Below, in pieces: positions 37,818 to 47,155 of a stretch of DNA of 64,000 nucleotides (position 1 is its first letter; each line of letters starts with the position of its first letter). Both the position numbers and the translations under genes were made by a program. Below the pieces are notes generated by a model. It saw only the letters and a program-made list of their open reading frames with translations, searched no databases and had not been told where the DNA came from. Source of the DNA: Pseudomonas sp. PB101 (GTDB taxonomy: Bacteria; Pseudomonadota; Gammaproteobacteria; Pseudomonadales; Pseudomonadaceae); the NCBI RefSeq assembly GCF_009764265.1, contig NZ_RWIR01000024.1, forward strand, positions 186,001 to 250,000, in the 5' to 3' direction.

Positions 37818-38414
37818 TCAGCCTGGCGTCCCATCCGTTGCCAACCCCGAAAACTCCTCCATTGCATCCAGCAACGCTTCGTTAAAGTAAGCCTTCGATG
37901 CCCGGTCACACAGGATGAACAAGCTCGGCTGTTGCAGGGTACTGGCGTTGATCACGATAACGTTGATGCGTGCCGCCGAAGTTTGTGCCACTGCTCCGGG
38001 GCCGAAGACTTGAGGGCTCAAGTCGACACCACAGAGTTTGGCCATTACGTCACTGAGGTGTTCACCACCGAGCTGAAACCAGGCATGGCTGTCCTGGCGT
38101 GGCAGCAGGTAATTGGCCTTGTGATCCAGCTCCCAGCGGGCCTCTTCAGCGGCAATGCGTTCACCCTGATCCCGATGGCTTCCCAGCAACAGGTACTCGG
38201 TCTGGGACAGGCGCGCCACGCAGCTGCTGTCCTCCTGGGTGATGGCGCGGTTGGGGGCGTCGGGCAGCACGAAGTGGCGGCTGAGCAAATACTGCGCGCT
38301 ATGGGCGCCGCGAAAACCGAGCCGAGGCAGATCGGTGAGGTCTGTCAGCGTACAGGCAGACAATAGGGCCAGGGACGGCTGGCCGAGGCTATGTTGTTCT
38401 ATCAGACTGGTCAT
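37818..38414 (-). CDS. mgdD: N-methylglutamate dehydrogenase subunit D (sarcosine oxidase gamma-like)
   Basis: A 198-residue SoxG-family subunit, the least conserved part of the heterotetrameric sarcosine-oxidase-like enzyme. It shows the folate-binding-like fold phrases CVARLSQTEYLLLGSHRDQG and AWFQLGGEHLSDVMAKLCGVDL, usual for SoxG. It starts 3 bp after the large subunit stop and is the last gene of the minus-strand operon. By sequence alone it could be sarcosine oxidase gamma; the mgs and gmaS genes nearby make N-methylglutamate dehydrogenase the better reading. Confidence 0.78.
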   Translation of the reverse strand: MTSLIEQHSLGQPSLALLSACTLTDLTDLPRLGFRGAHSAQYLLSRHFVLPDAPNRAITQEDSSCVARLSQTEYLLLGSHRDQGERIAAEEARWELDHKANYLLPRQDSHAWFQLGGEHLSDVMAKLCGVDLSPQVFGPGAVAQTSAARINVIVINASTLQQPSLFILCDRASKAYFNEALLDAMEEFSGLATDGTPG

Positions 38415-38417
38415 GGC

Positions 38418-41315
38418 TCAAAGCTCCTGGCGTAGGTTGACGGGATCGAAGAAGGGCAATTGCACCACTTCGGCCTGGATCACAATGCCACCCTCGACGC
38501 GGATTGGAATGCGCTGCCCCGGCAAGCTTTGGTCGATGCCGGCATAGGCCAGGCCGATGATCTTGCCCAGGCTTGCGGAATATTCGCAGGAGGTGACGTT
38601 GCCACTGATGTCCGGGCCATTGAGCACCAGATGGCCTTCCAGCGGTTGTAGGCTGCCCTTGGGCAAAGTGAAGCCAACGAGTTTGCGTTTTTGTGGCTGG
38701 GCTTCGAGGATATCCACCGAGCGCCGGCCGATGAAGAATGGCTTGTTGCGGCTGATCGCCCAGCCCATGTCGATTTCCGCCGGATGGGTCATGCCATCGG
38801 TATCCTGGCTGATGATCACATGGCCTTTTTCCAGGCGCAGCAGACGCTGGGTTTCGACGCCGAAGGGACGTATGTCGTGTGCTTTGCCAGCCGAGATCAG
38901 CGCGTCCCAAAGCTTGAGCCCGTGACGCGCGGGTACGTGGATTTCATAACCCAGTTCGCCGACAAAACCGACCCGCAGCATACGCGCCTTGATCCCGGCG
39001 ACCGTACCCTGGCGCACGCCCAGATAAGGGAATGCTTCGGCGCTCAGATCCAGATCGGTGCAGACCTGTTCCAGCACCTTGCGCGAGTCGGGCCCGGCGA
39101 CGTTGACCGCGCAGACAGCGGCGGTGACGTTGGCGACGTCCACGTCCAGGCGCCATTGTGCGTTCCACTTGAGCATTTGCTGATAGATGCGGTCGACGCC
39201 GCTGGTGGTGGCGGTGACGTAGAAATGGTTCTCGGCGAAACGAGCGCACACACCGTCATCGATCACTACCCCATGTTCATTGGTCATCAGCGCATAGCGA
39301 GAGCGGCCAACCGGCTGCTTGAGGAAGGCAAAGGTGTACATGCGGTTGAGCAGTTCGGCGGCGTCCGGGCCACGCACGTCGAGACCGCCCAGAGTCGACA
39401 CATCGATGATCCCGACCTTGTTGCGCACGTGCAGTGCTTCGGCCTGCATACAGGCGTCGCGATCCTTGGCACTGCCATAGTAGGCCGGCCGCTGCCAGAT
39501 CCCGGCGGGCATCATCTTCGCCCCGGCTTGTACATGCCGGGCGTGCATCGGTGTCTGGCGGTAAGGGTCGAAAGCCCTGCCGGCAACATGCGCCAGCTTT
39601 TCCGCCACAAACGGTGGGCGTGCCGTGGTGACCCCGGTTTCGCTGATGTTGCGCTGGGTAGCCCAGGCGACCAACCGTGCGGTTGGCAGCGCCGAGTGAC
39701 GTCCCTGGGAAGGGCCCATGCCCACGGTGGAGTAACGCTTGACCAGTTGCACGTCGCGATAGCCGATCCGGGTGGCATTGACGATGTCCGCCACTTGCAG
39801 GTCCTCGTCGAAGTCGACGAAGTCCTTGCCCTTGGGGTGGGGGAAGATCGGCCAGTTGAAGTTGACCCGAACCTCGCTGCCCAATGGTGTGCGTTGTGCG
39901 CTGACTGCCAGCCCTAAAGCGAGCGCGGCATCAGCTCCGGCATTCATGCCATCAGCGATCACGTTGTCGAGGCGGTGACGACCATTGACCGAGCCTGCGA
40001 CTGCAAGGTTTTGTGGCAGGCTACTGAGGGTAAATTCGGCACGCTGATCGTCGTAGGCGAGTTTGCCGCCCGCCTGACAGAGCAGTTGATAGACCGGCAT
40101 GTAACCGGCGGACATGCACAGCAAGTCGCAGTCAAGGCGTTGGCCGCTTGTGGCGACCTGACCCTGGGCGGTGATCTTGCGCACATCGACGCCATTGATA
40201 TGACGCATGCCTTTCTCGTGCAGCGCTTCATACACTGTGCTGTTGCGCTGGCAAGGGATCTTGCGCTGAGCCAGTGCCTGCAGCAGGGACTCATCGCCAG
40301 GACCATGACGCAAGTCCACCACTGCGGCGACTTCCACGCCCTGATCGTGCAGATCCAAAGCGGCGAGGTAACCGTCATCATTACCCGTCAGCACCACCGC
40401 GCGTTTGCCCGGCTTGACCGCATACAACTTCATCAAGCGTTGCGCAGCGCTGGTGAGCATCACGCCCGGCAAATCGTTGTTGCGAAACACCACCGGTTGG
40501 TCGAAAGCGCCGCTGCACACCAGGCATTGGCGGGCACGCACCTTGTACATGCGCTTGCCCTGGATGACCGGCAGGTAGTTGTCGGTGAACCAGGCATTGC
40601 AGGTCGCCTCGGTGAGGATCCGGATATTGGCGTGTTGCTCCACCGCAGACAGCAGCTCGCGGCGCAGGGTTTCGGCTCTTTTGCCTTCGATATCGAAACG
40701 GGCATAGGTCAACGAACCACCGAGAATCGGTTGTTGTTCGATGAGCAACACCTTCGCCCCGGCATTGGCCGCTGTCAGCGCCGCCTGCAGCCCTGCAGGC
40801 CCGGCACCGATCACGGCAACGTCGGTGAACAGGTAAGACTTGTCGTAATACTCGGGCTGGAACTTCAGGTCGAGTACACCGAGGCCGGCCTTCTTGCGAA
40901 TGATCGGTTCCCAGACTTTCCACATGCCCTTGGGTTTGTAGAAGGAACGGTAGTAAAAGCCCACCGGCATGAATTTGGAGAACTTGCCCAGGTAGGCATC
41001 GCGATCGTTGTCCAGCGAACCGTTGACGTTCTGCGCCGTGACCTGCAGACCGGCCGACAGCGTATGAGTATCGGCCAGCACATTGGGCTCCTGGGGCAGT
41101 TGCACCAGGCTGTTGGCGTCCTGTCCGGCCATGGTCAACGGGCCGCGCGGGCGGTGGTATTTGAACGAGCGCGAGATCAGGAAGCGTCCATTGGCCAACA
41201 GGGCACTGGCGATGCTGTCACCTTGCAAGCCTTGATAGCGATGACCGTCGAAACTGAAATCCAGCGGCTGATCACGGTCGATCAACAAGCCCATTGGGGC
41301 GGGTAGGCGATTCAT
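38418..41315 (-). CDS. mgdC: N-methylglutamate dehydrogenase subunit C (sarcosine oxidase alpha-like)
   Basis: A 965-residue SoxA-type subunit. The N-terminal [2Fe-2S]-type/FAD region has GDSIASALLANGRFLISRSFKYHRPRG, and NAD/FAD binding is marked by VAVIGAGPAGLQAALTAANAGAKVLLIEQ. The C-terminal 380 residues form a glycine-cleavage-T-like tetrahydrofolate domain (GIIDVSTLGGLDVRGPDAAELLNRM, GFVGELGYEIHVP). This domain transfers the methyl carbon to THF. Its start overlaps the end of mgdB by 4 bp. It differs from sarcosine oxidase only in substrate, so the label depends on the neighbours. Confidence 0.85.
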   Translation of the reverse strand: MNRLPAPMGLLIDRDQPLDFSFDGHRYQGLQGDSIASALLANGRFLISRSFKYHRPRGPLTMAGQDANSLVQLPQEPNVLADTHTLSAGLQVTAQNVNGSLDNDRDAYLGKFSKFMPVGFYYRSFYKPKGMWKVWEPIIRKKAGLGVLDLKFQPEYYDKSYLFTDVAVIGAGPAGLQAALTAANAGAKVLLIEQQPILGGSLTYARFDIEGKRAETLRRELLSAVEQHANIRILTEATCNAWFTDNYLPVIQGKRMYKVRARQCLVCSGAFDQPVVFRNNDLPGVMLTSAAQRLMKLYAVKPGKRAVVLTGNDDGYLAALDLHDQGVEVAAVVDLRHGPGDESLLQALAQRKIPCQRNSTVYEALHEKGMRHINGVDVRKITAQGQVATSGQRLDCDLLCMSAGYMPVYQLLCQAGGKLAYDDQRAEFTLSSLPQNLAVAGSVNGRHRLDNVIADGMNAGADAALALGLAVSAQRTPLGSEVRVNFNWPIFPHPKGKDFVDFDEDLQVADIVNATRIGYRDVQLVKRYSTVGMGPSQGRHSALPTARLVAWATQRNISETGVTTARPPFVAEKLAHVAGRAFDPYRQTPMHARHVQAGAKMMPAGIWQRPAYYGSAKDRDACMQAEALHVRNKVGIIDVSTLGGLDVRGPDAAELLNRMYTFAFLKQPVGRSRYALMTNEHGVVIDDGVCARFAENHFYVTATTSGVDRIYQQMLKWNAQWRLDVDVANVTAAVCAVNVAGPDSRKVLEQVCTDLDLSAEAFPYLGVRQGTVAGIKARMLRVGFVGELGYEIHVPARHGLKLWDALISAGKAHDIRPFGVETQRLLRLEKGHVIISQDTDGMTHPAEIDMGWAISRNKPFFIGRRSVDILEAQPQKRKLVGFTLPKGSLQPLEGHLVLNGPDISGNVTSCEYSASLGKIIGLAYAGIDQSLPGQRIPIRVEGGIVIQAEVVQLPFFDPVNLRQEL

Positions 41316-41611
41316 CCTGCGATCTCCTGGGCGGCGCTGAAGTCGACGCGGGCGGTGAAGAGTTCTTTGGGGTCGAAGGTGCGAAGAATTTCATCGCTCA
41401 CGGTGTGACGCTCCGCGAGAAACCAGTAGCTCGACGGCGTATGCATCCACCATTCGCGTACCACGCCAGCGAGGTTGTCGGTGTTGAACACGTAGTCGGC
41501 CCATTCGGCATCGCTGCAGCGAACGGGATCGGGCATTGGCTTGAACTCGCCGCCATAAGTGAATTCGCTGATGTTGCGTGGCCCGTTGAGCGGGCAATTG
41601 ATGATTTTCAT
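41312..41611 (-). CDS. mgdB: N-methylglutamate dehydrogenase subunit B (sarcosine oxidase delta-like)
   Basis: A 99-residue SoxD-type subunit. It begins MKIINCPLNGPRNISEFTYGGE; sarcosine oxidase delta usually has CPYCGxRxxxEF, with two Cys for zinc. Here the second Cys is Asn, so the zinc site is changed. The rest fits, with WADYVFNTDNLAGVVREWWMH and WFLAERHTVSDEIL. It starts 13 bp after mgdA and overlaps mgdC by 4 bp, as in known operons. Confidence 0.85.
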   Translation of the reverse strand: MKIINCPLNGPRNISEFTYGGEFKPMPDPVRCSDAEWADYVFNTDNLAGVVREWWMHTPSSYWFLAERHTVSDEILRTFDPKELFTARVDFSAAQEIAG

Positions 41612-41624
41612 GGTCCGCTCTCCG

Positions 41625-42866
41625 TCAGTGGCTGGCCGCCGTAGCGCCCATTTCGTTGACTTGCTGGAAGGTCGAAAAGCGCTCGAGGCCGAAAGGTTTG
41701 ATCAGATCCGGCACCTTGCCGCCGCTGGCCACCAGTTCTGCCATGGTCTTGCCGCAGATCGGTGTCGCCTTGAAACCCCAGGTGCCCCAACCGGCGTCGA
41801 GGTAGTAATTTTTTACCGGCGAAAGCCCCATGATCGGGCTGTAATCCGGGGTCATGTCGGTGATCCCAGCCCATTGGCGCATCAGCTTGGCGTTGGCCAG
41901 AAAGGGGAACATTTCGATGGCGTGGGCCAGCAGGCTTTCCTTCAGATCGAGCGTGGAACGGGTGTTGAACAGCGGATAAGGATCGGAGCCGCCGCCGAAC
42001 ACCACCTCGCCGCGGCTGGTCTGCTGCACGTAGCAATGCAGCGCAGAGGAGCTCACCAGTGGATCGAGAAAAGGTTTGAATGGTTGCGTGACCATGGCTT
42101 GCAGCGGGAAGGTCTGGATCGGCGAGCGGATCCCGGCCTTGGCCATCAACAACGAACTGTGCCCGGCGATTGCCTGCACGGCGCAGCCGCACTTGATGGT
42201 GCCGCGATTGGTCTTCACGGCGGTGATTGCCCCATTCTCGATGATCAGGTCCTGCACTTCAGTGAGCTGGTGGATTTCCACGCCGCGCTTGGCCGCCTGC
42301 TTGGCGTAGCCCCAGGCGACTGCGTCGTGGCGCGCGGTGGCACCGTCGATGTGCCAGAGGCCCGCGATGACCGGCAGGTGACCGGGGTCGAGATTGAGGC
42401 TGGGCACCAGTTCGCGAATCTGCTGGCGGTCGATCATCTCGGTTCGGCCGCCAAAGTGCTTGTTGACCTCAGCCCGCTGACGGAACGAACGCACGGTGGC
42501 ATCGGTATGGGCCAGGGTCAGCTGGCCGCGCTCGGAGTACATGATGTTGAAATCGAATTCATTGGACAGCCCCTGGAACATCCGCACTGACTCGGCGTAA
42601 AAACGCACGCCTTCGCTGGTCAGGTAATTGGAGCGGATCACCGCGGTGTTGCGCGCGGTATTGCCACCACCCAGATAGGACTTCTCCAGTACCGCGATGT
42701 TGGTAATGCCGTGGTACTTGGCCAGGTAATAAGCGGTTGCCAGGCCGTGGCCGCCGGCACCGATGATCACTACGTCATAGCTCGATTTGAGTTCCCGGGG
42801 CGGCGGTAGATCGACTTCCACCGGATACTCCGAACTCAACCCGTACTTCAATAGATTGAACGGCAT
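41625..42866 (-). CDS. mgdA: N-methylglutamate dehydrogenase subunit A (sarcosine oxidase beta-like)
   Basis: A 413-residue FAD-dependent amine oxidase of the DAO family that oxidises the N-methyl group. The FAD motif is [19 protein letters not shown], followed by [23 protein letters not shown]. The His used for covalent flavin binding in SoxB lies in the [14 protein letters not shown] region, and the C-terminal [24 protein letters not shown] closes the fold. It overlaps folD by 19 bp upstream. Sequence differs noticeably from sarcosine oxidase SoxB of Pseudomonas, as expected for the N-methylglutamate enzyme. Confidence 0.85.
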   Translation of the reverse strand: MPFNLLKYGLSSEYPVEVDLPPPRELKSSYDVVIIGAGGHGLATAYYLAKYHGITNIAVLEKSYLGGGNTARNTAVIRSNYLTSEGVRFYAESVRMFQGLSNEFDFNIMYSERGQLTLAHTDATVRSFRQRAEVNKHFGGRTEMIDRQQIRELVPSLNLDPGHLPVIAGLWHIDGATARHDAVAWGYAKQAAKRGVEIHQLTEVQDLIIENGAITAVKTNRGTIKCGCAVQAIAGHSSLLMAKAGIRSPIQTFPLQAMVTQPFKPFLDPLVSSSALHCYVQQTSRGEVVFGGGSDPYPLFNTRSTLDLKESLLAHAIEMFPFLANAKLMRQWAGITDMTPDYSPIMGLSPVKNYYLDAGWGTWGFKATPICGKTMAELVASGGKVPDLIKPFGLERFSTFQQVNEMGATAASH

Positions 42867-43753
42867 AGGGCCTCCGATTGGCTGCGTTGAGCCTGATGTT
42901 GCACCAGGGCTGCGGTCACGGTGTTTTTCATCAAAAAGGCAATGGTCATCGGGCCGACGCCACCGGGAACCGGGGTGATCGCCGCGACGTGGGGCAGGGC
43001 GCTGTCGAAATCGACGTCGCCCACCAGACGGCTGCGGCCCTGGTCGTCGATGCGGTTGATGCCGACATCAATCACCACCGCGCCGGGCTTCAGCCAGCTG
43101 GCGTCGATCAGTCGCGGTCGTCCTACGGCGGCGATGACGATGTCGGCCTGACGGCACAAGGCCTTCGGATCCGGGCTGCGTGAATGCAGCACGGTCACTG
43201 AGCAATCAGCCTTGAGCAACAGGGCGGCCATGGGTTTGCCGACAATGTTCGAGCGGCCAATCACCACCGCGTGTTTACCGCGCAGATCACCGCAGGTTTG
43301 TTCCAGCAGGTACAGGCAGCCGCTGGGTGTGCAGGGGGCGAGCACCGTGCGGCCCTGGCTGAGGCCACCGACGTTTTCACTGTGAAAACCATCGACATCC
43401 TTGGCCGGGGCGATGGCCTCCAGGGCGTGCAATTCGTCGATGTGAGCCGGCAACGGCAATTGCAGCAGAATGCCGTTGATCGAAGGGTCGGCATTCAGCC
43501 TGCCAATCAGGTTCAGCAGTTGTTCGGTGCTGGTGTCGCTGGACAGTCGTTGCTCCACGGAGCGAATGCCCACCTCTTCGGCGCGCAGGATCTTGTTGCG
43601 CACGTAGACCTGGCTGGCCGGGTCGCTGCCCACCAGAATCACCGCTAGGGCCGGTTGAATGTCTTGCTCGCGCAGATCGTCCACGTCCTTGCGAACCTGG
43701 ATCAACACACGAGCGGCGGCGGCTTTGCCGTCAATCAGTCTGGGCGTGCTCAT
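42848..43753 (-). CDS. folD: Bifunctional methylenetetrahydrofolate dehydrogenase/cyclohydrolase FolD
   Basis: A 301-residue enzyme converting methylene-THF to methenyl- and formyl-THF. Catalytic Lys is in [15 protein letters not shown], and family motifs are [22 protein letters not shown], and the Rossmann phrase [33 protein letters not shown] is near the end. It overlaps purU by 4 bp (ATGA) and mgdA by 19 bp. In this operon it processes the C1 unit that the Mgd enzyme loads on THF. A second folD lies at 51826. Confidence 0.93.
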   Translation of the reverse strand: MSTPRLIDGKAAAARVLIQVRKDVDDLREQDIQPALAVILVGSDPASQVYVRNKILRAEEVGIRSVEQRLSSDTSTEQLLNLIGRLNADPSINGILLQLPLPAHIDELHALEAIAPAKDVDGFHSENVGGLSQGRTVLAPCTPSGCLYLLEQTCGDLRGKHAVVIGRSNIVGKPMAALLLKADCSVTVLHSRSPDPKALCRQADIVIAAVGRPRLIDASWLKPGAVVIDVGINRIDDQGRSRLVGDVDFDSALPHVAAITPVPGGVGPMTIAFLMKNTVTAALVQHQAQRSQSEALCRSIY

Positions 43754-44616
43754 CGAAAGATCACCGTTCTGTCCTGATTGAGGAAAACCCGGTGTTCCAG
43801 GTGGTACTTGACCGCCTTGGACAGGGCCACGGTTTCTGTGTCACGGCCGGTGGCGACCAGATCGTCCGGCAGATAGACGTGATCGACGCGCTGCACTTCC
43901 TGTTCAATGATTGGCCCTTCGTCGAGGTCGCTGGTGACGTAGTGCGCCGTAGCGCCGATCAGTTTCACCCCGCGTTGGTAGGCCTGGTGATAAGGCTTGG
44001 CACCTTTGAACCCCGGCAGGAACGAGTGATGGATGTTGATCGCCCGGCCCGAGAGTTGCTTGCACAGGTCATCGGAGAGGATCTGCATGTAGCGCGCCAA
44101 CACCACCAGTTCGGTGCCAGTGTCGTCGACAACTTTCATCAGCTCGGCTTCCTGCCGGGCCTTGGTGTCTTTCGTCACCGGCAGATAGATGAAGCGGATA
44201 CCCTCGCGCTCGGCCATGGGCCGCAGATCCAAATGGTTGGAGACGATGGCGGTGATGGTCATGTCCATCTCGCCCTTGTGGTAGCGGTAGAGCAGGTCGG
44301 TCAAGCAATGGTCGAACTTGCTGACCATCAGCAACACACGCATCGGCTCGCGGGTGTCATGCAGTTCCCAGCTCATGTCGAACGCCTTGGCGACGTCGCT
44401 GAAACCGTCCTTGATCTGCTGGATATCGCCCGGGTAGTCGTCGTTGAAACGGAACACCGCGCGCATGAAAAACCGGCCGCTGAAGTCGTCGTCGAATTGC
44501 GCCATCTCCCCGATGTAGCAGCCGTTGTCCGCCAGGTAAGTGGTAACGGCCGCGACGATGCCGGACACCGCGGGACAGGTGATCTTGATGATGAAATGGT
44601 TTTTTTCGTGTTGCAT
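43750..44616 (-). CDS. purU: Formyltetrahydrofolate deformylase PurU
   Basis: A 288-residue hydrolase releasing formate from formyl-THF. The N-terminal ACT domain begins [21 protein letters not shown]. The formyltransferase-like domain contains the catalytic Asn-His region [21 protein letters not shown] and the Asp in [22 protein letters not shown] 44616 follows GAGGA. It is the first gene of the minus-strand purU-folD-mgdABCD operon and ends the C1 route by giving free formate and THF. Confidence 0.93.
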   Translation of the reverse strand: MQHEKNHFIIKITCPAVSGIVAAVTTYLADNGCYIGEMAQFDDDFSGRFFMRAVFRFNDDYPGDIQQIKDGFSDVAKAFDMSWELHDTREPMRVLLMVSKFDHCLTDLLYRYHKGEMDMTITAIVSNHLDLRPMAEREGIRFIYLPVTKDTKARQEAELMKVVDDTGTELVVLARYMQILSDDLCKQLSGRAINIHHSFLPGFKGAKPYHQAYQRGVKLIGATAHYVTSDLDEGPIIEQEVQRVDHVYLPDDLVATGRDTETVALSKAVKYHLEHRVFLNQDRTVIFR

Positions 44617-44707
44617 GACACGTCCTCGGGAAGATGGCGGCAGCTCATCGCATAGCGAAAAAAACATCAGCGGACAGCAGGCTCATCCATGAGCGAATTT
44701 TCTTATG

Positions 44708-44724
44708 GGGAATAATTTATTCCT
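44708..44724. promoter_or_regulatory. Shared motif GGGAA-N7-TTCCT, upstream of purU-folD-mgd
   Basis: GGGAA at 44708-44712 and TTCCT at 44720-44724, about 90 bp before purU. The same arrangement occurs at 45561-45577 before gmaS. Likely binding site of the XRE-cupin regulator between the two operons. Confidence 0.5.
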
Positions 44725-44799
44725 GATGTTGGCTTTATAGGGGAATGCCCGCGTCGCGTCCAGAATTTTTGTGAAAGTTTTTTAACTGGCAGGAAAACG

Positions 44800-44827
44800 C
44801 CTGAGGCCGATATAGGTCGGCCTCAGG
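44800..44827 (-). terminator. Terminator of the XRE-cupin gene
   Basis: Perfect 11-bp stem CCTGAGGCCGA (44800-44810) and TCGGCCTCAGG (44817-44827), followed on the minus strand by GCGTTTTCC. It lies 30 bp after the regulator stop. Confidence 0.75.
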
Positions 44828-44857
44828 GTTGGAATCGAACGGGGCGTGGGGCGGGGA

Positions 44858-45457
44858 TTATTCTTTGTCGTTGCCGTAATTCATGATCGACAGCAGGCGG
44901 ATCGGCACTTGCACCAGTTGTTCCGGGCCATGGGGGATTTCTCCTTCGAAGGTCAGGCTGTCACCGGCTTCCATGCGGTACAGCTGATTGCCGTGGCGAT
45001 AAATCAATTCGCCTTCGAGCAGGTGGAGAAACTCGGTGCCCGGATGGGAGAAGGTCGGAAACTCTTCGCTGGCGTCATCCATGCTCACCATGTAGGCCTC
45101 GAAACTCTTCTTCGGCCCGCGTGTGTGATTGAGCAGATGGTAGGTATGGCCTTTCTCGGTTCCGCGACGAACCACTTCCATGCCTTGATCGGCCTTGACC
45201 AGCTGCGCGCTGCCGTCTTGCTGATCGTATTCACTGAACAGCTTCGACAGCGGCAGGCCGAGCACATCGCACAGGCGGCTCAGGGTATCGAGGCTGGTGG
45301 AGACCTGGGCGTTTTCAATCTTGCTCAACATGCCTTGGCTGATGTCGGCAATTTTCGCCACATCGGACAATTTCAGGTCCTGCGCCTGGCGCTGGCGTTT
45401 GATTTGCAAACCCAGGTATTGCTCGAGCTTGAGGCGCGGGGCGGTTTCGGTCGGCAT
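44858..45457 (-). CDS. XRE family regulator with C-terminal cupin domain
   Basis: A 199-residue regulator. The N-terminal helix-turn-helix (residues about 13-68) reads LGLQIKRQRQAQDLKLSDVAKI and ISQGMLSKIENAQVSTSL. The C-terminal cupin sensor has HPGTEFLHLLEGELIYRHGNQLY and AGDSLTFEGEIPHGPEQL. ATG 45457 has AGGA at acceptable distance; GTG 45475 is possible. It stands between the divergent gmaS-mgs and purU-folD-mgd operons. Members of this family (PuuR-like) regulate amine catabolism, so control of methylamine genes is likely. Confidence 0.87.
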   Translation of the reverse strand: MPTETAPRLKLEQYLGLQIKRQRQAQDLKLSDVAKIADISQGMLSKIENAQVSTSLDTLSRLCDVLGLPLSKLFSEYDQQDGSAQLVKADQGMEVVRRGTEKGHTYHLLNHTRGPKKSFEAYMVSMDDASEEFPTFSHPGTEFLHLLEGELIYRHGNQLYRMEAGDSLTFEGEIPHGPEQLVQVPIRLLSIMNYGNDKE

Positions 45458-45560
45458 AGTATTTAGATCCTGCACACTTTCTGTTCAGTAATATTAGTTT
45501 CGCACTGAGAAAGTGCAAATCCCGGCGTTCCTCTCCAGCCCATTGGGCGGTATTCCCACC

Positions 45561-45577
45561 GGGAAAAGAATATTCCC
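45561..45577. promoter_or_regulatory. Shared motif GGGAA-N7-TTCCC, upstream of gmaS
   Basis: GGGAA (45561-45565), seven bases, TTCCC (45573-45577), about 60 bp before the sigma-54 promoter. Same spacing as the site at 44708. A further TTCCC-ACC-GGGAA overlaps it at 45553-45565. Confidence 0.5.
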
Positions 45578-45632
45578 ATATATACAGCACAAAAGCGCTG
45601 GTTACGGTACTTCAGCTTTTCATTCGCGATTC

Positions 45633-45648
45633 TGGCAAGGGCCTTGCA
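45633..45648 (+). promoter_or_regulatory. Sigma-54 (RpoN) promoter of gmaS-mgsABC
   Basis: TGGCAA (45633-45638), GGGCC, TTGCA (45644-45648), with the invariant GG and GC at exact -24/-12 spacing; only the sixth base differs from TGGCAC. It lies about 95 bp before gmaS. RpoN dependence fits control by nitrogen supply through NtrC, since methylamine is used as a nitrogen source. Confidence 0.8.
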
Positions 45649-45744
45649 TTCCTATTGGGAAACTAACTTTCTTTTCAGGAATATCCAAAGGAAGTGACGG
45701 CCTTTCCACAATGATTTGCCCTTTTTCGCGAGGAGTGACGAGCA

Positions 45745-47079
45745 ATGTTGCCAGCAGAAACCCAGCGCATCATCGACAAGCACGGGATCAAGTATGTGCT
45801 TGCGCAGTTTGTCGATATCCATGGTTCGGCCAAGACCAAATCGGTGCCGATCTGTGGACTCAAGGCCGTGGCCGAGGACGGCGCGGGTTTTGCCGGGTTC
45901 GCCATCAGCGGCATGGGCATGGAACCCCACGGTCCGGACTTCATGGCCCGTGGCGATTTGTCCACGCTGATGCCTGTGCCCTGGCAACCGGGTTATGGCC
46001 GGATCGTATGCATCGGGCATGTCGACGGCAAGCCGCATCCTTATGACAGCCGTTACGTGCTGCAGCAGCAGGTTCGTCGCCTGGAAGACAAGGGCTGGAC
46101 GCTCAACACCGGCCTGGAGCCCGAGTTCAATCTGATGCGCCGTGACGAGCAGGGCAAACTGCAGTTGGTCGACGCCAGCGACAACCTGGACAAGCCTTGC
46201 TACGACTACAAAGGCCTGTCGCGCTCCCGGGTGTTCCTCGAACGCCTGACCGAAGCGTTGCAGGCGGTGGATTTCGAGGTCTATCAAATCGACCACGAAG
46301 ACGCCAACGGCCAGTTCGAGATCAATTACACCTACAGCGACGCCATGACCTCGGCGGATCGATTCACGTTCTTTCGCATGGCCGCCGGCGAGATTGCCAA
46401 TGACCTGGGCATGATCTGCTCCTTCATGCCCAAGCCCGACCCGAAACGCGCCGGCAACGGCATGCACTTTCACTTGTCGATCAGCAGCGCCGAGAACAAA
46501 AACCTGTTCCATGACGCCAGCGACCCGAGCGGCATGGGCCTGTCAAAAATGGCCTATCACTTCGCCGCCGGCCTGCTCGCCCATGGCCCGGCGCTCTGCG
46601 CCTTCGCCGCACCGACGGTCAACTCCTACAAGCGTCTGGTGGTGGGCAATTCGTTGTCCGGCGCGACCTGGGCGCCAGCCTTTATTGCCTTCGGCGCCAA
46701 CAACCGCTCGGCGATGGTGCGGGTGCCTTATGGCCGCCTGGAGTTCCGCCTGCCGGACGCCGGTTGCAATCCCTATCTGGTCAGCGCGGCGATCATCGCG
46801 GCGGGCCTGGATGGCATCGACCGTCAGCTGGAAATCGACCACGTCTGCAACGAAAACCTCTACAGCCTGAGCCTGGAGCAGATTGCCGCGCGCGGCATCA
46901 AGACCCTGCCGCAATCGCTCAAGGAAGCCTGCGACGCGCTGGAAGCCGACCCGCTGTTCGCCGAGGTCATGGGCCCGCAGATCGTTGGCGAGTTCATCAA
47001 GCTCAAGCGCATGGAGTGGGTGGAATACAGCCGCCATGTCTCCGACTGGGAAGTGCAGCGCTACACCGAATTTTTCTAG
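45745..47079 (+). CDS. gmaS: Gamma-glutamylmethylamide synthetase GmaS (glutamine synthetase family, GlnT type)
   Basis: A 444-residue glutamine-synthetase-fold ligase that joins methylamine to glutamate with ATP. The N-terminal [16 protein letters not shown] resembles GlnT/GmaS rather than GlnA. Active-site segments are ..[33 protein letters not shown] (ATP/ammonium site) and [23 protein letters not shown] 45745 follows CGAGGAG. With mgsABC immediately downstream it makes the first step of the N-methylglutamate pathway. Plain type III glutamine synthetase is the alternative if the neighbours are ignored. Confidence 0.88.
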   Translation: MLPAETQRIIDKHGIKYVLAQFVDIHGSAKTKSVPICGLKAVAEDGAGFAGFAISGMGMEPHGPDFMARGDLSTLMPVPWQPGYGRIVCIGHVDGKPHPYDSRYVLQQQVRRLEDKGWTLNTGLEPEFNLMRRDEQGKLQLVDASDNLDKPCYDYKGLSRSRVFLERLTEALQAVDFEVYQIDHEDANGQFEINYTYSDAMTSADRFTFFRMAAGEIANDLGMICSFMPKPDPKRAGNGMHFHLSISSAENKNLFHDASDPSGMGLSKMAYHFAAGLLAHGPALCAFAAPTVNSYKRLVVGNSLSGATWAPAFIAFGANNRSAMVRVPYGRLEFRLPDAGCNPYLVSAAIIAAGLDGIDRQLEIDHVCNENLYSLSLEQIAARGIKTLPQSLKEACDALEADPLFAEVMGPQIVGEFIKLKRMEWVEYSRHVSDWEVQRYTEFF

Positions 47080-47155
47080 GCGCCACCGGCGCGCTCAAAC
47101 GAACCATCTTGCAGCTTGAAACTTGCGGCTGCCGAACGTAGTGAGGACTGTTGTC

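Noticed and set aside
39975..41306. 443-codon plus-strand frame opposite mgdC
   Set aside because: Antisense shadow of the SoxA-like gene; composition is typical of reverse-strand GC-rich frames and no motif is present.
37818..42866. Reading soxBDAG-like genes as sarcosine oxidase
   Set aside because: Possible by family alone, but gmaS, mgsABC and Amt next door and the divergent sequences favour N-methylglutamate dehydrogenase.
45590..45612. NtrC-like site before the gmaS promoter
   Set aside because: GCAC and GGT pieces are present but spacing and symmetry do not fit the known NtrC consensus.
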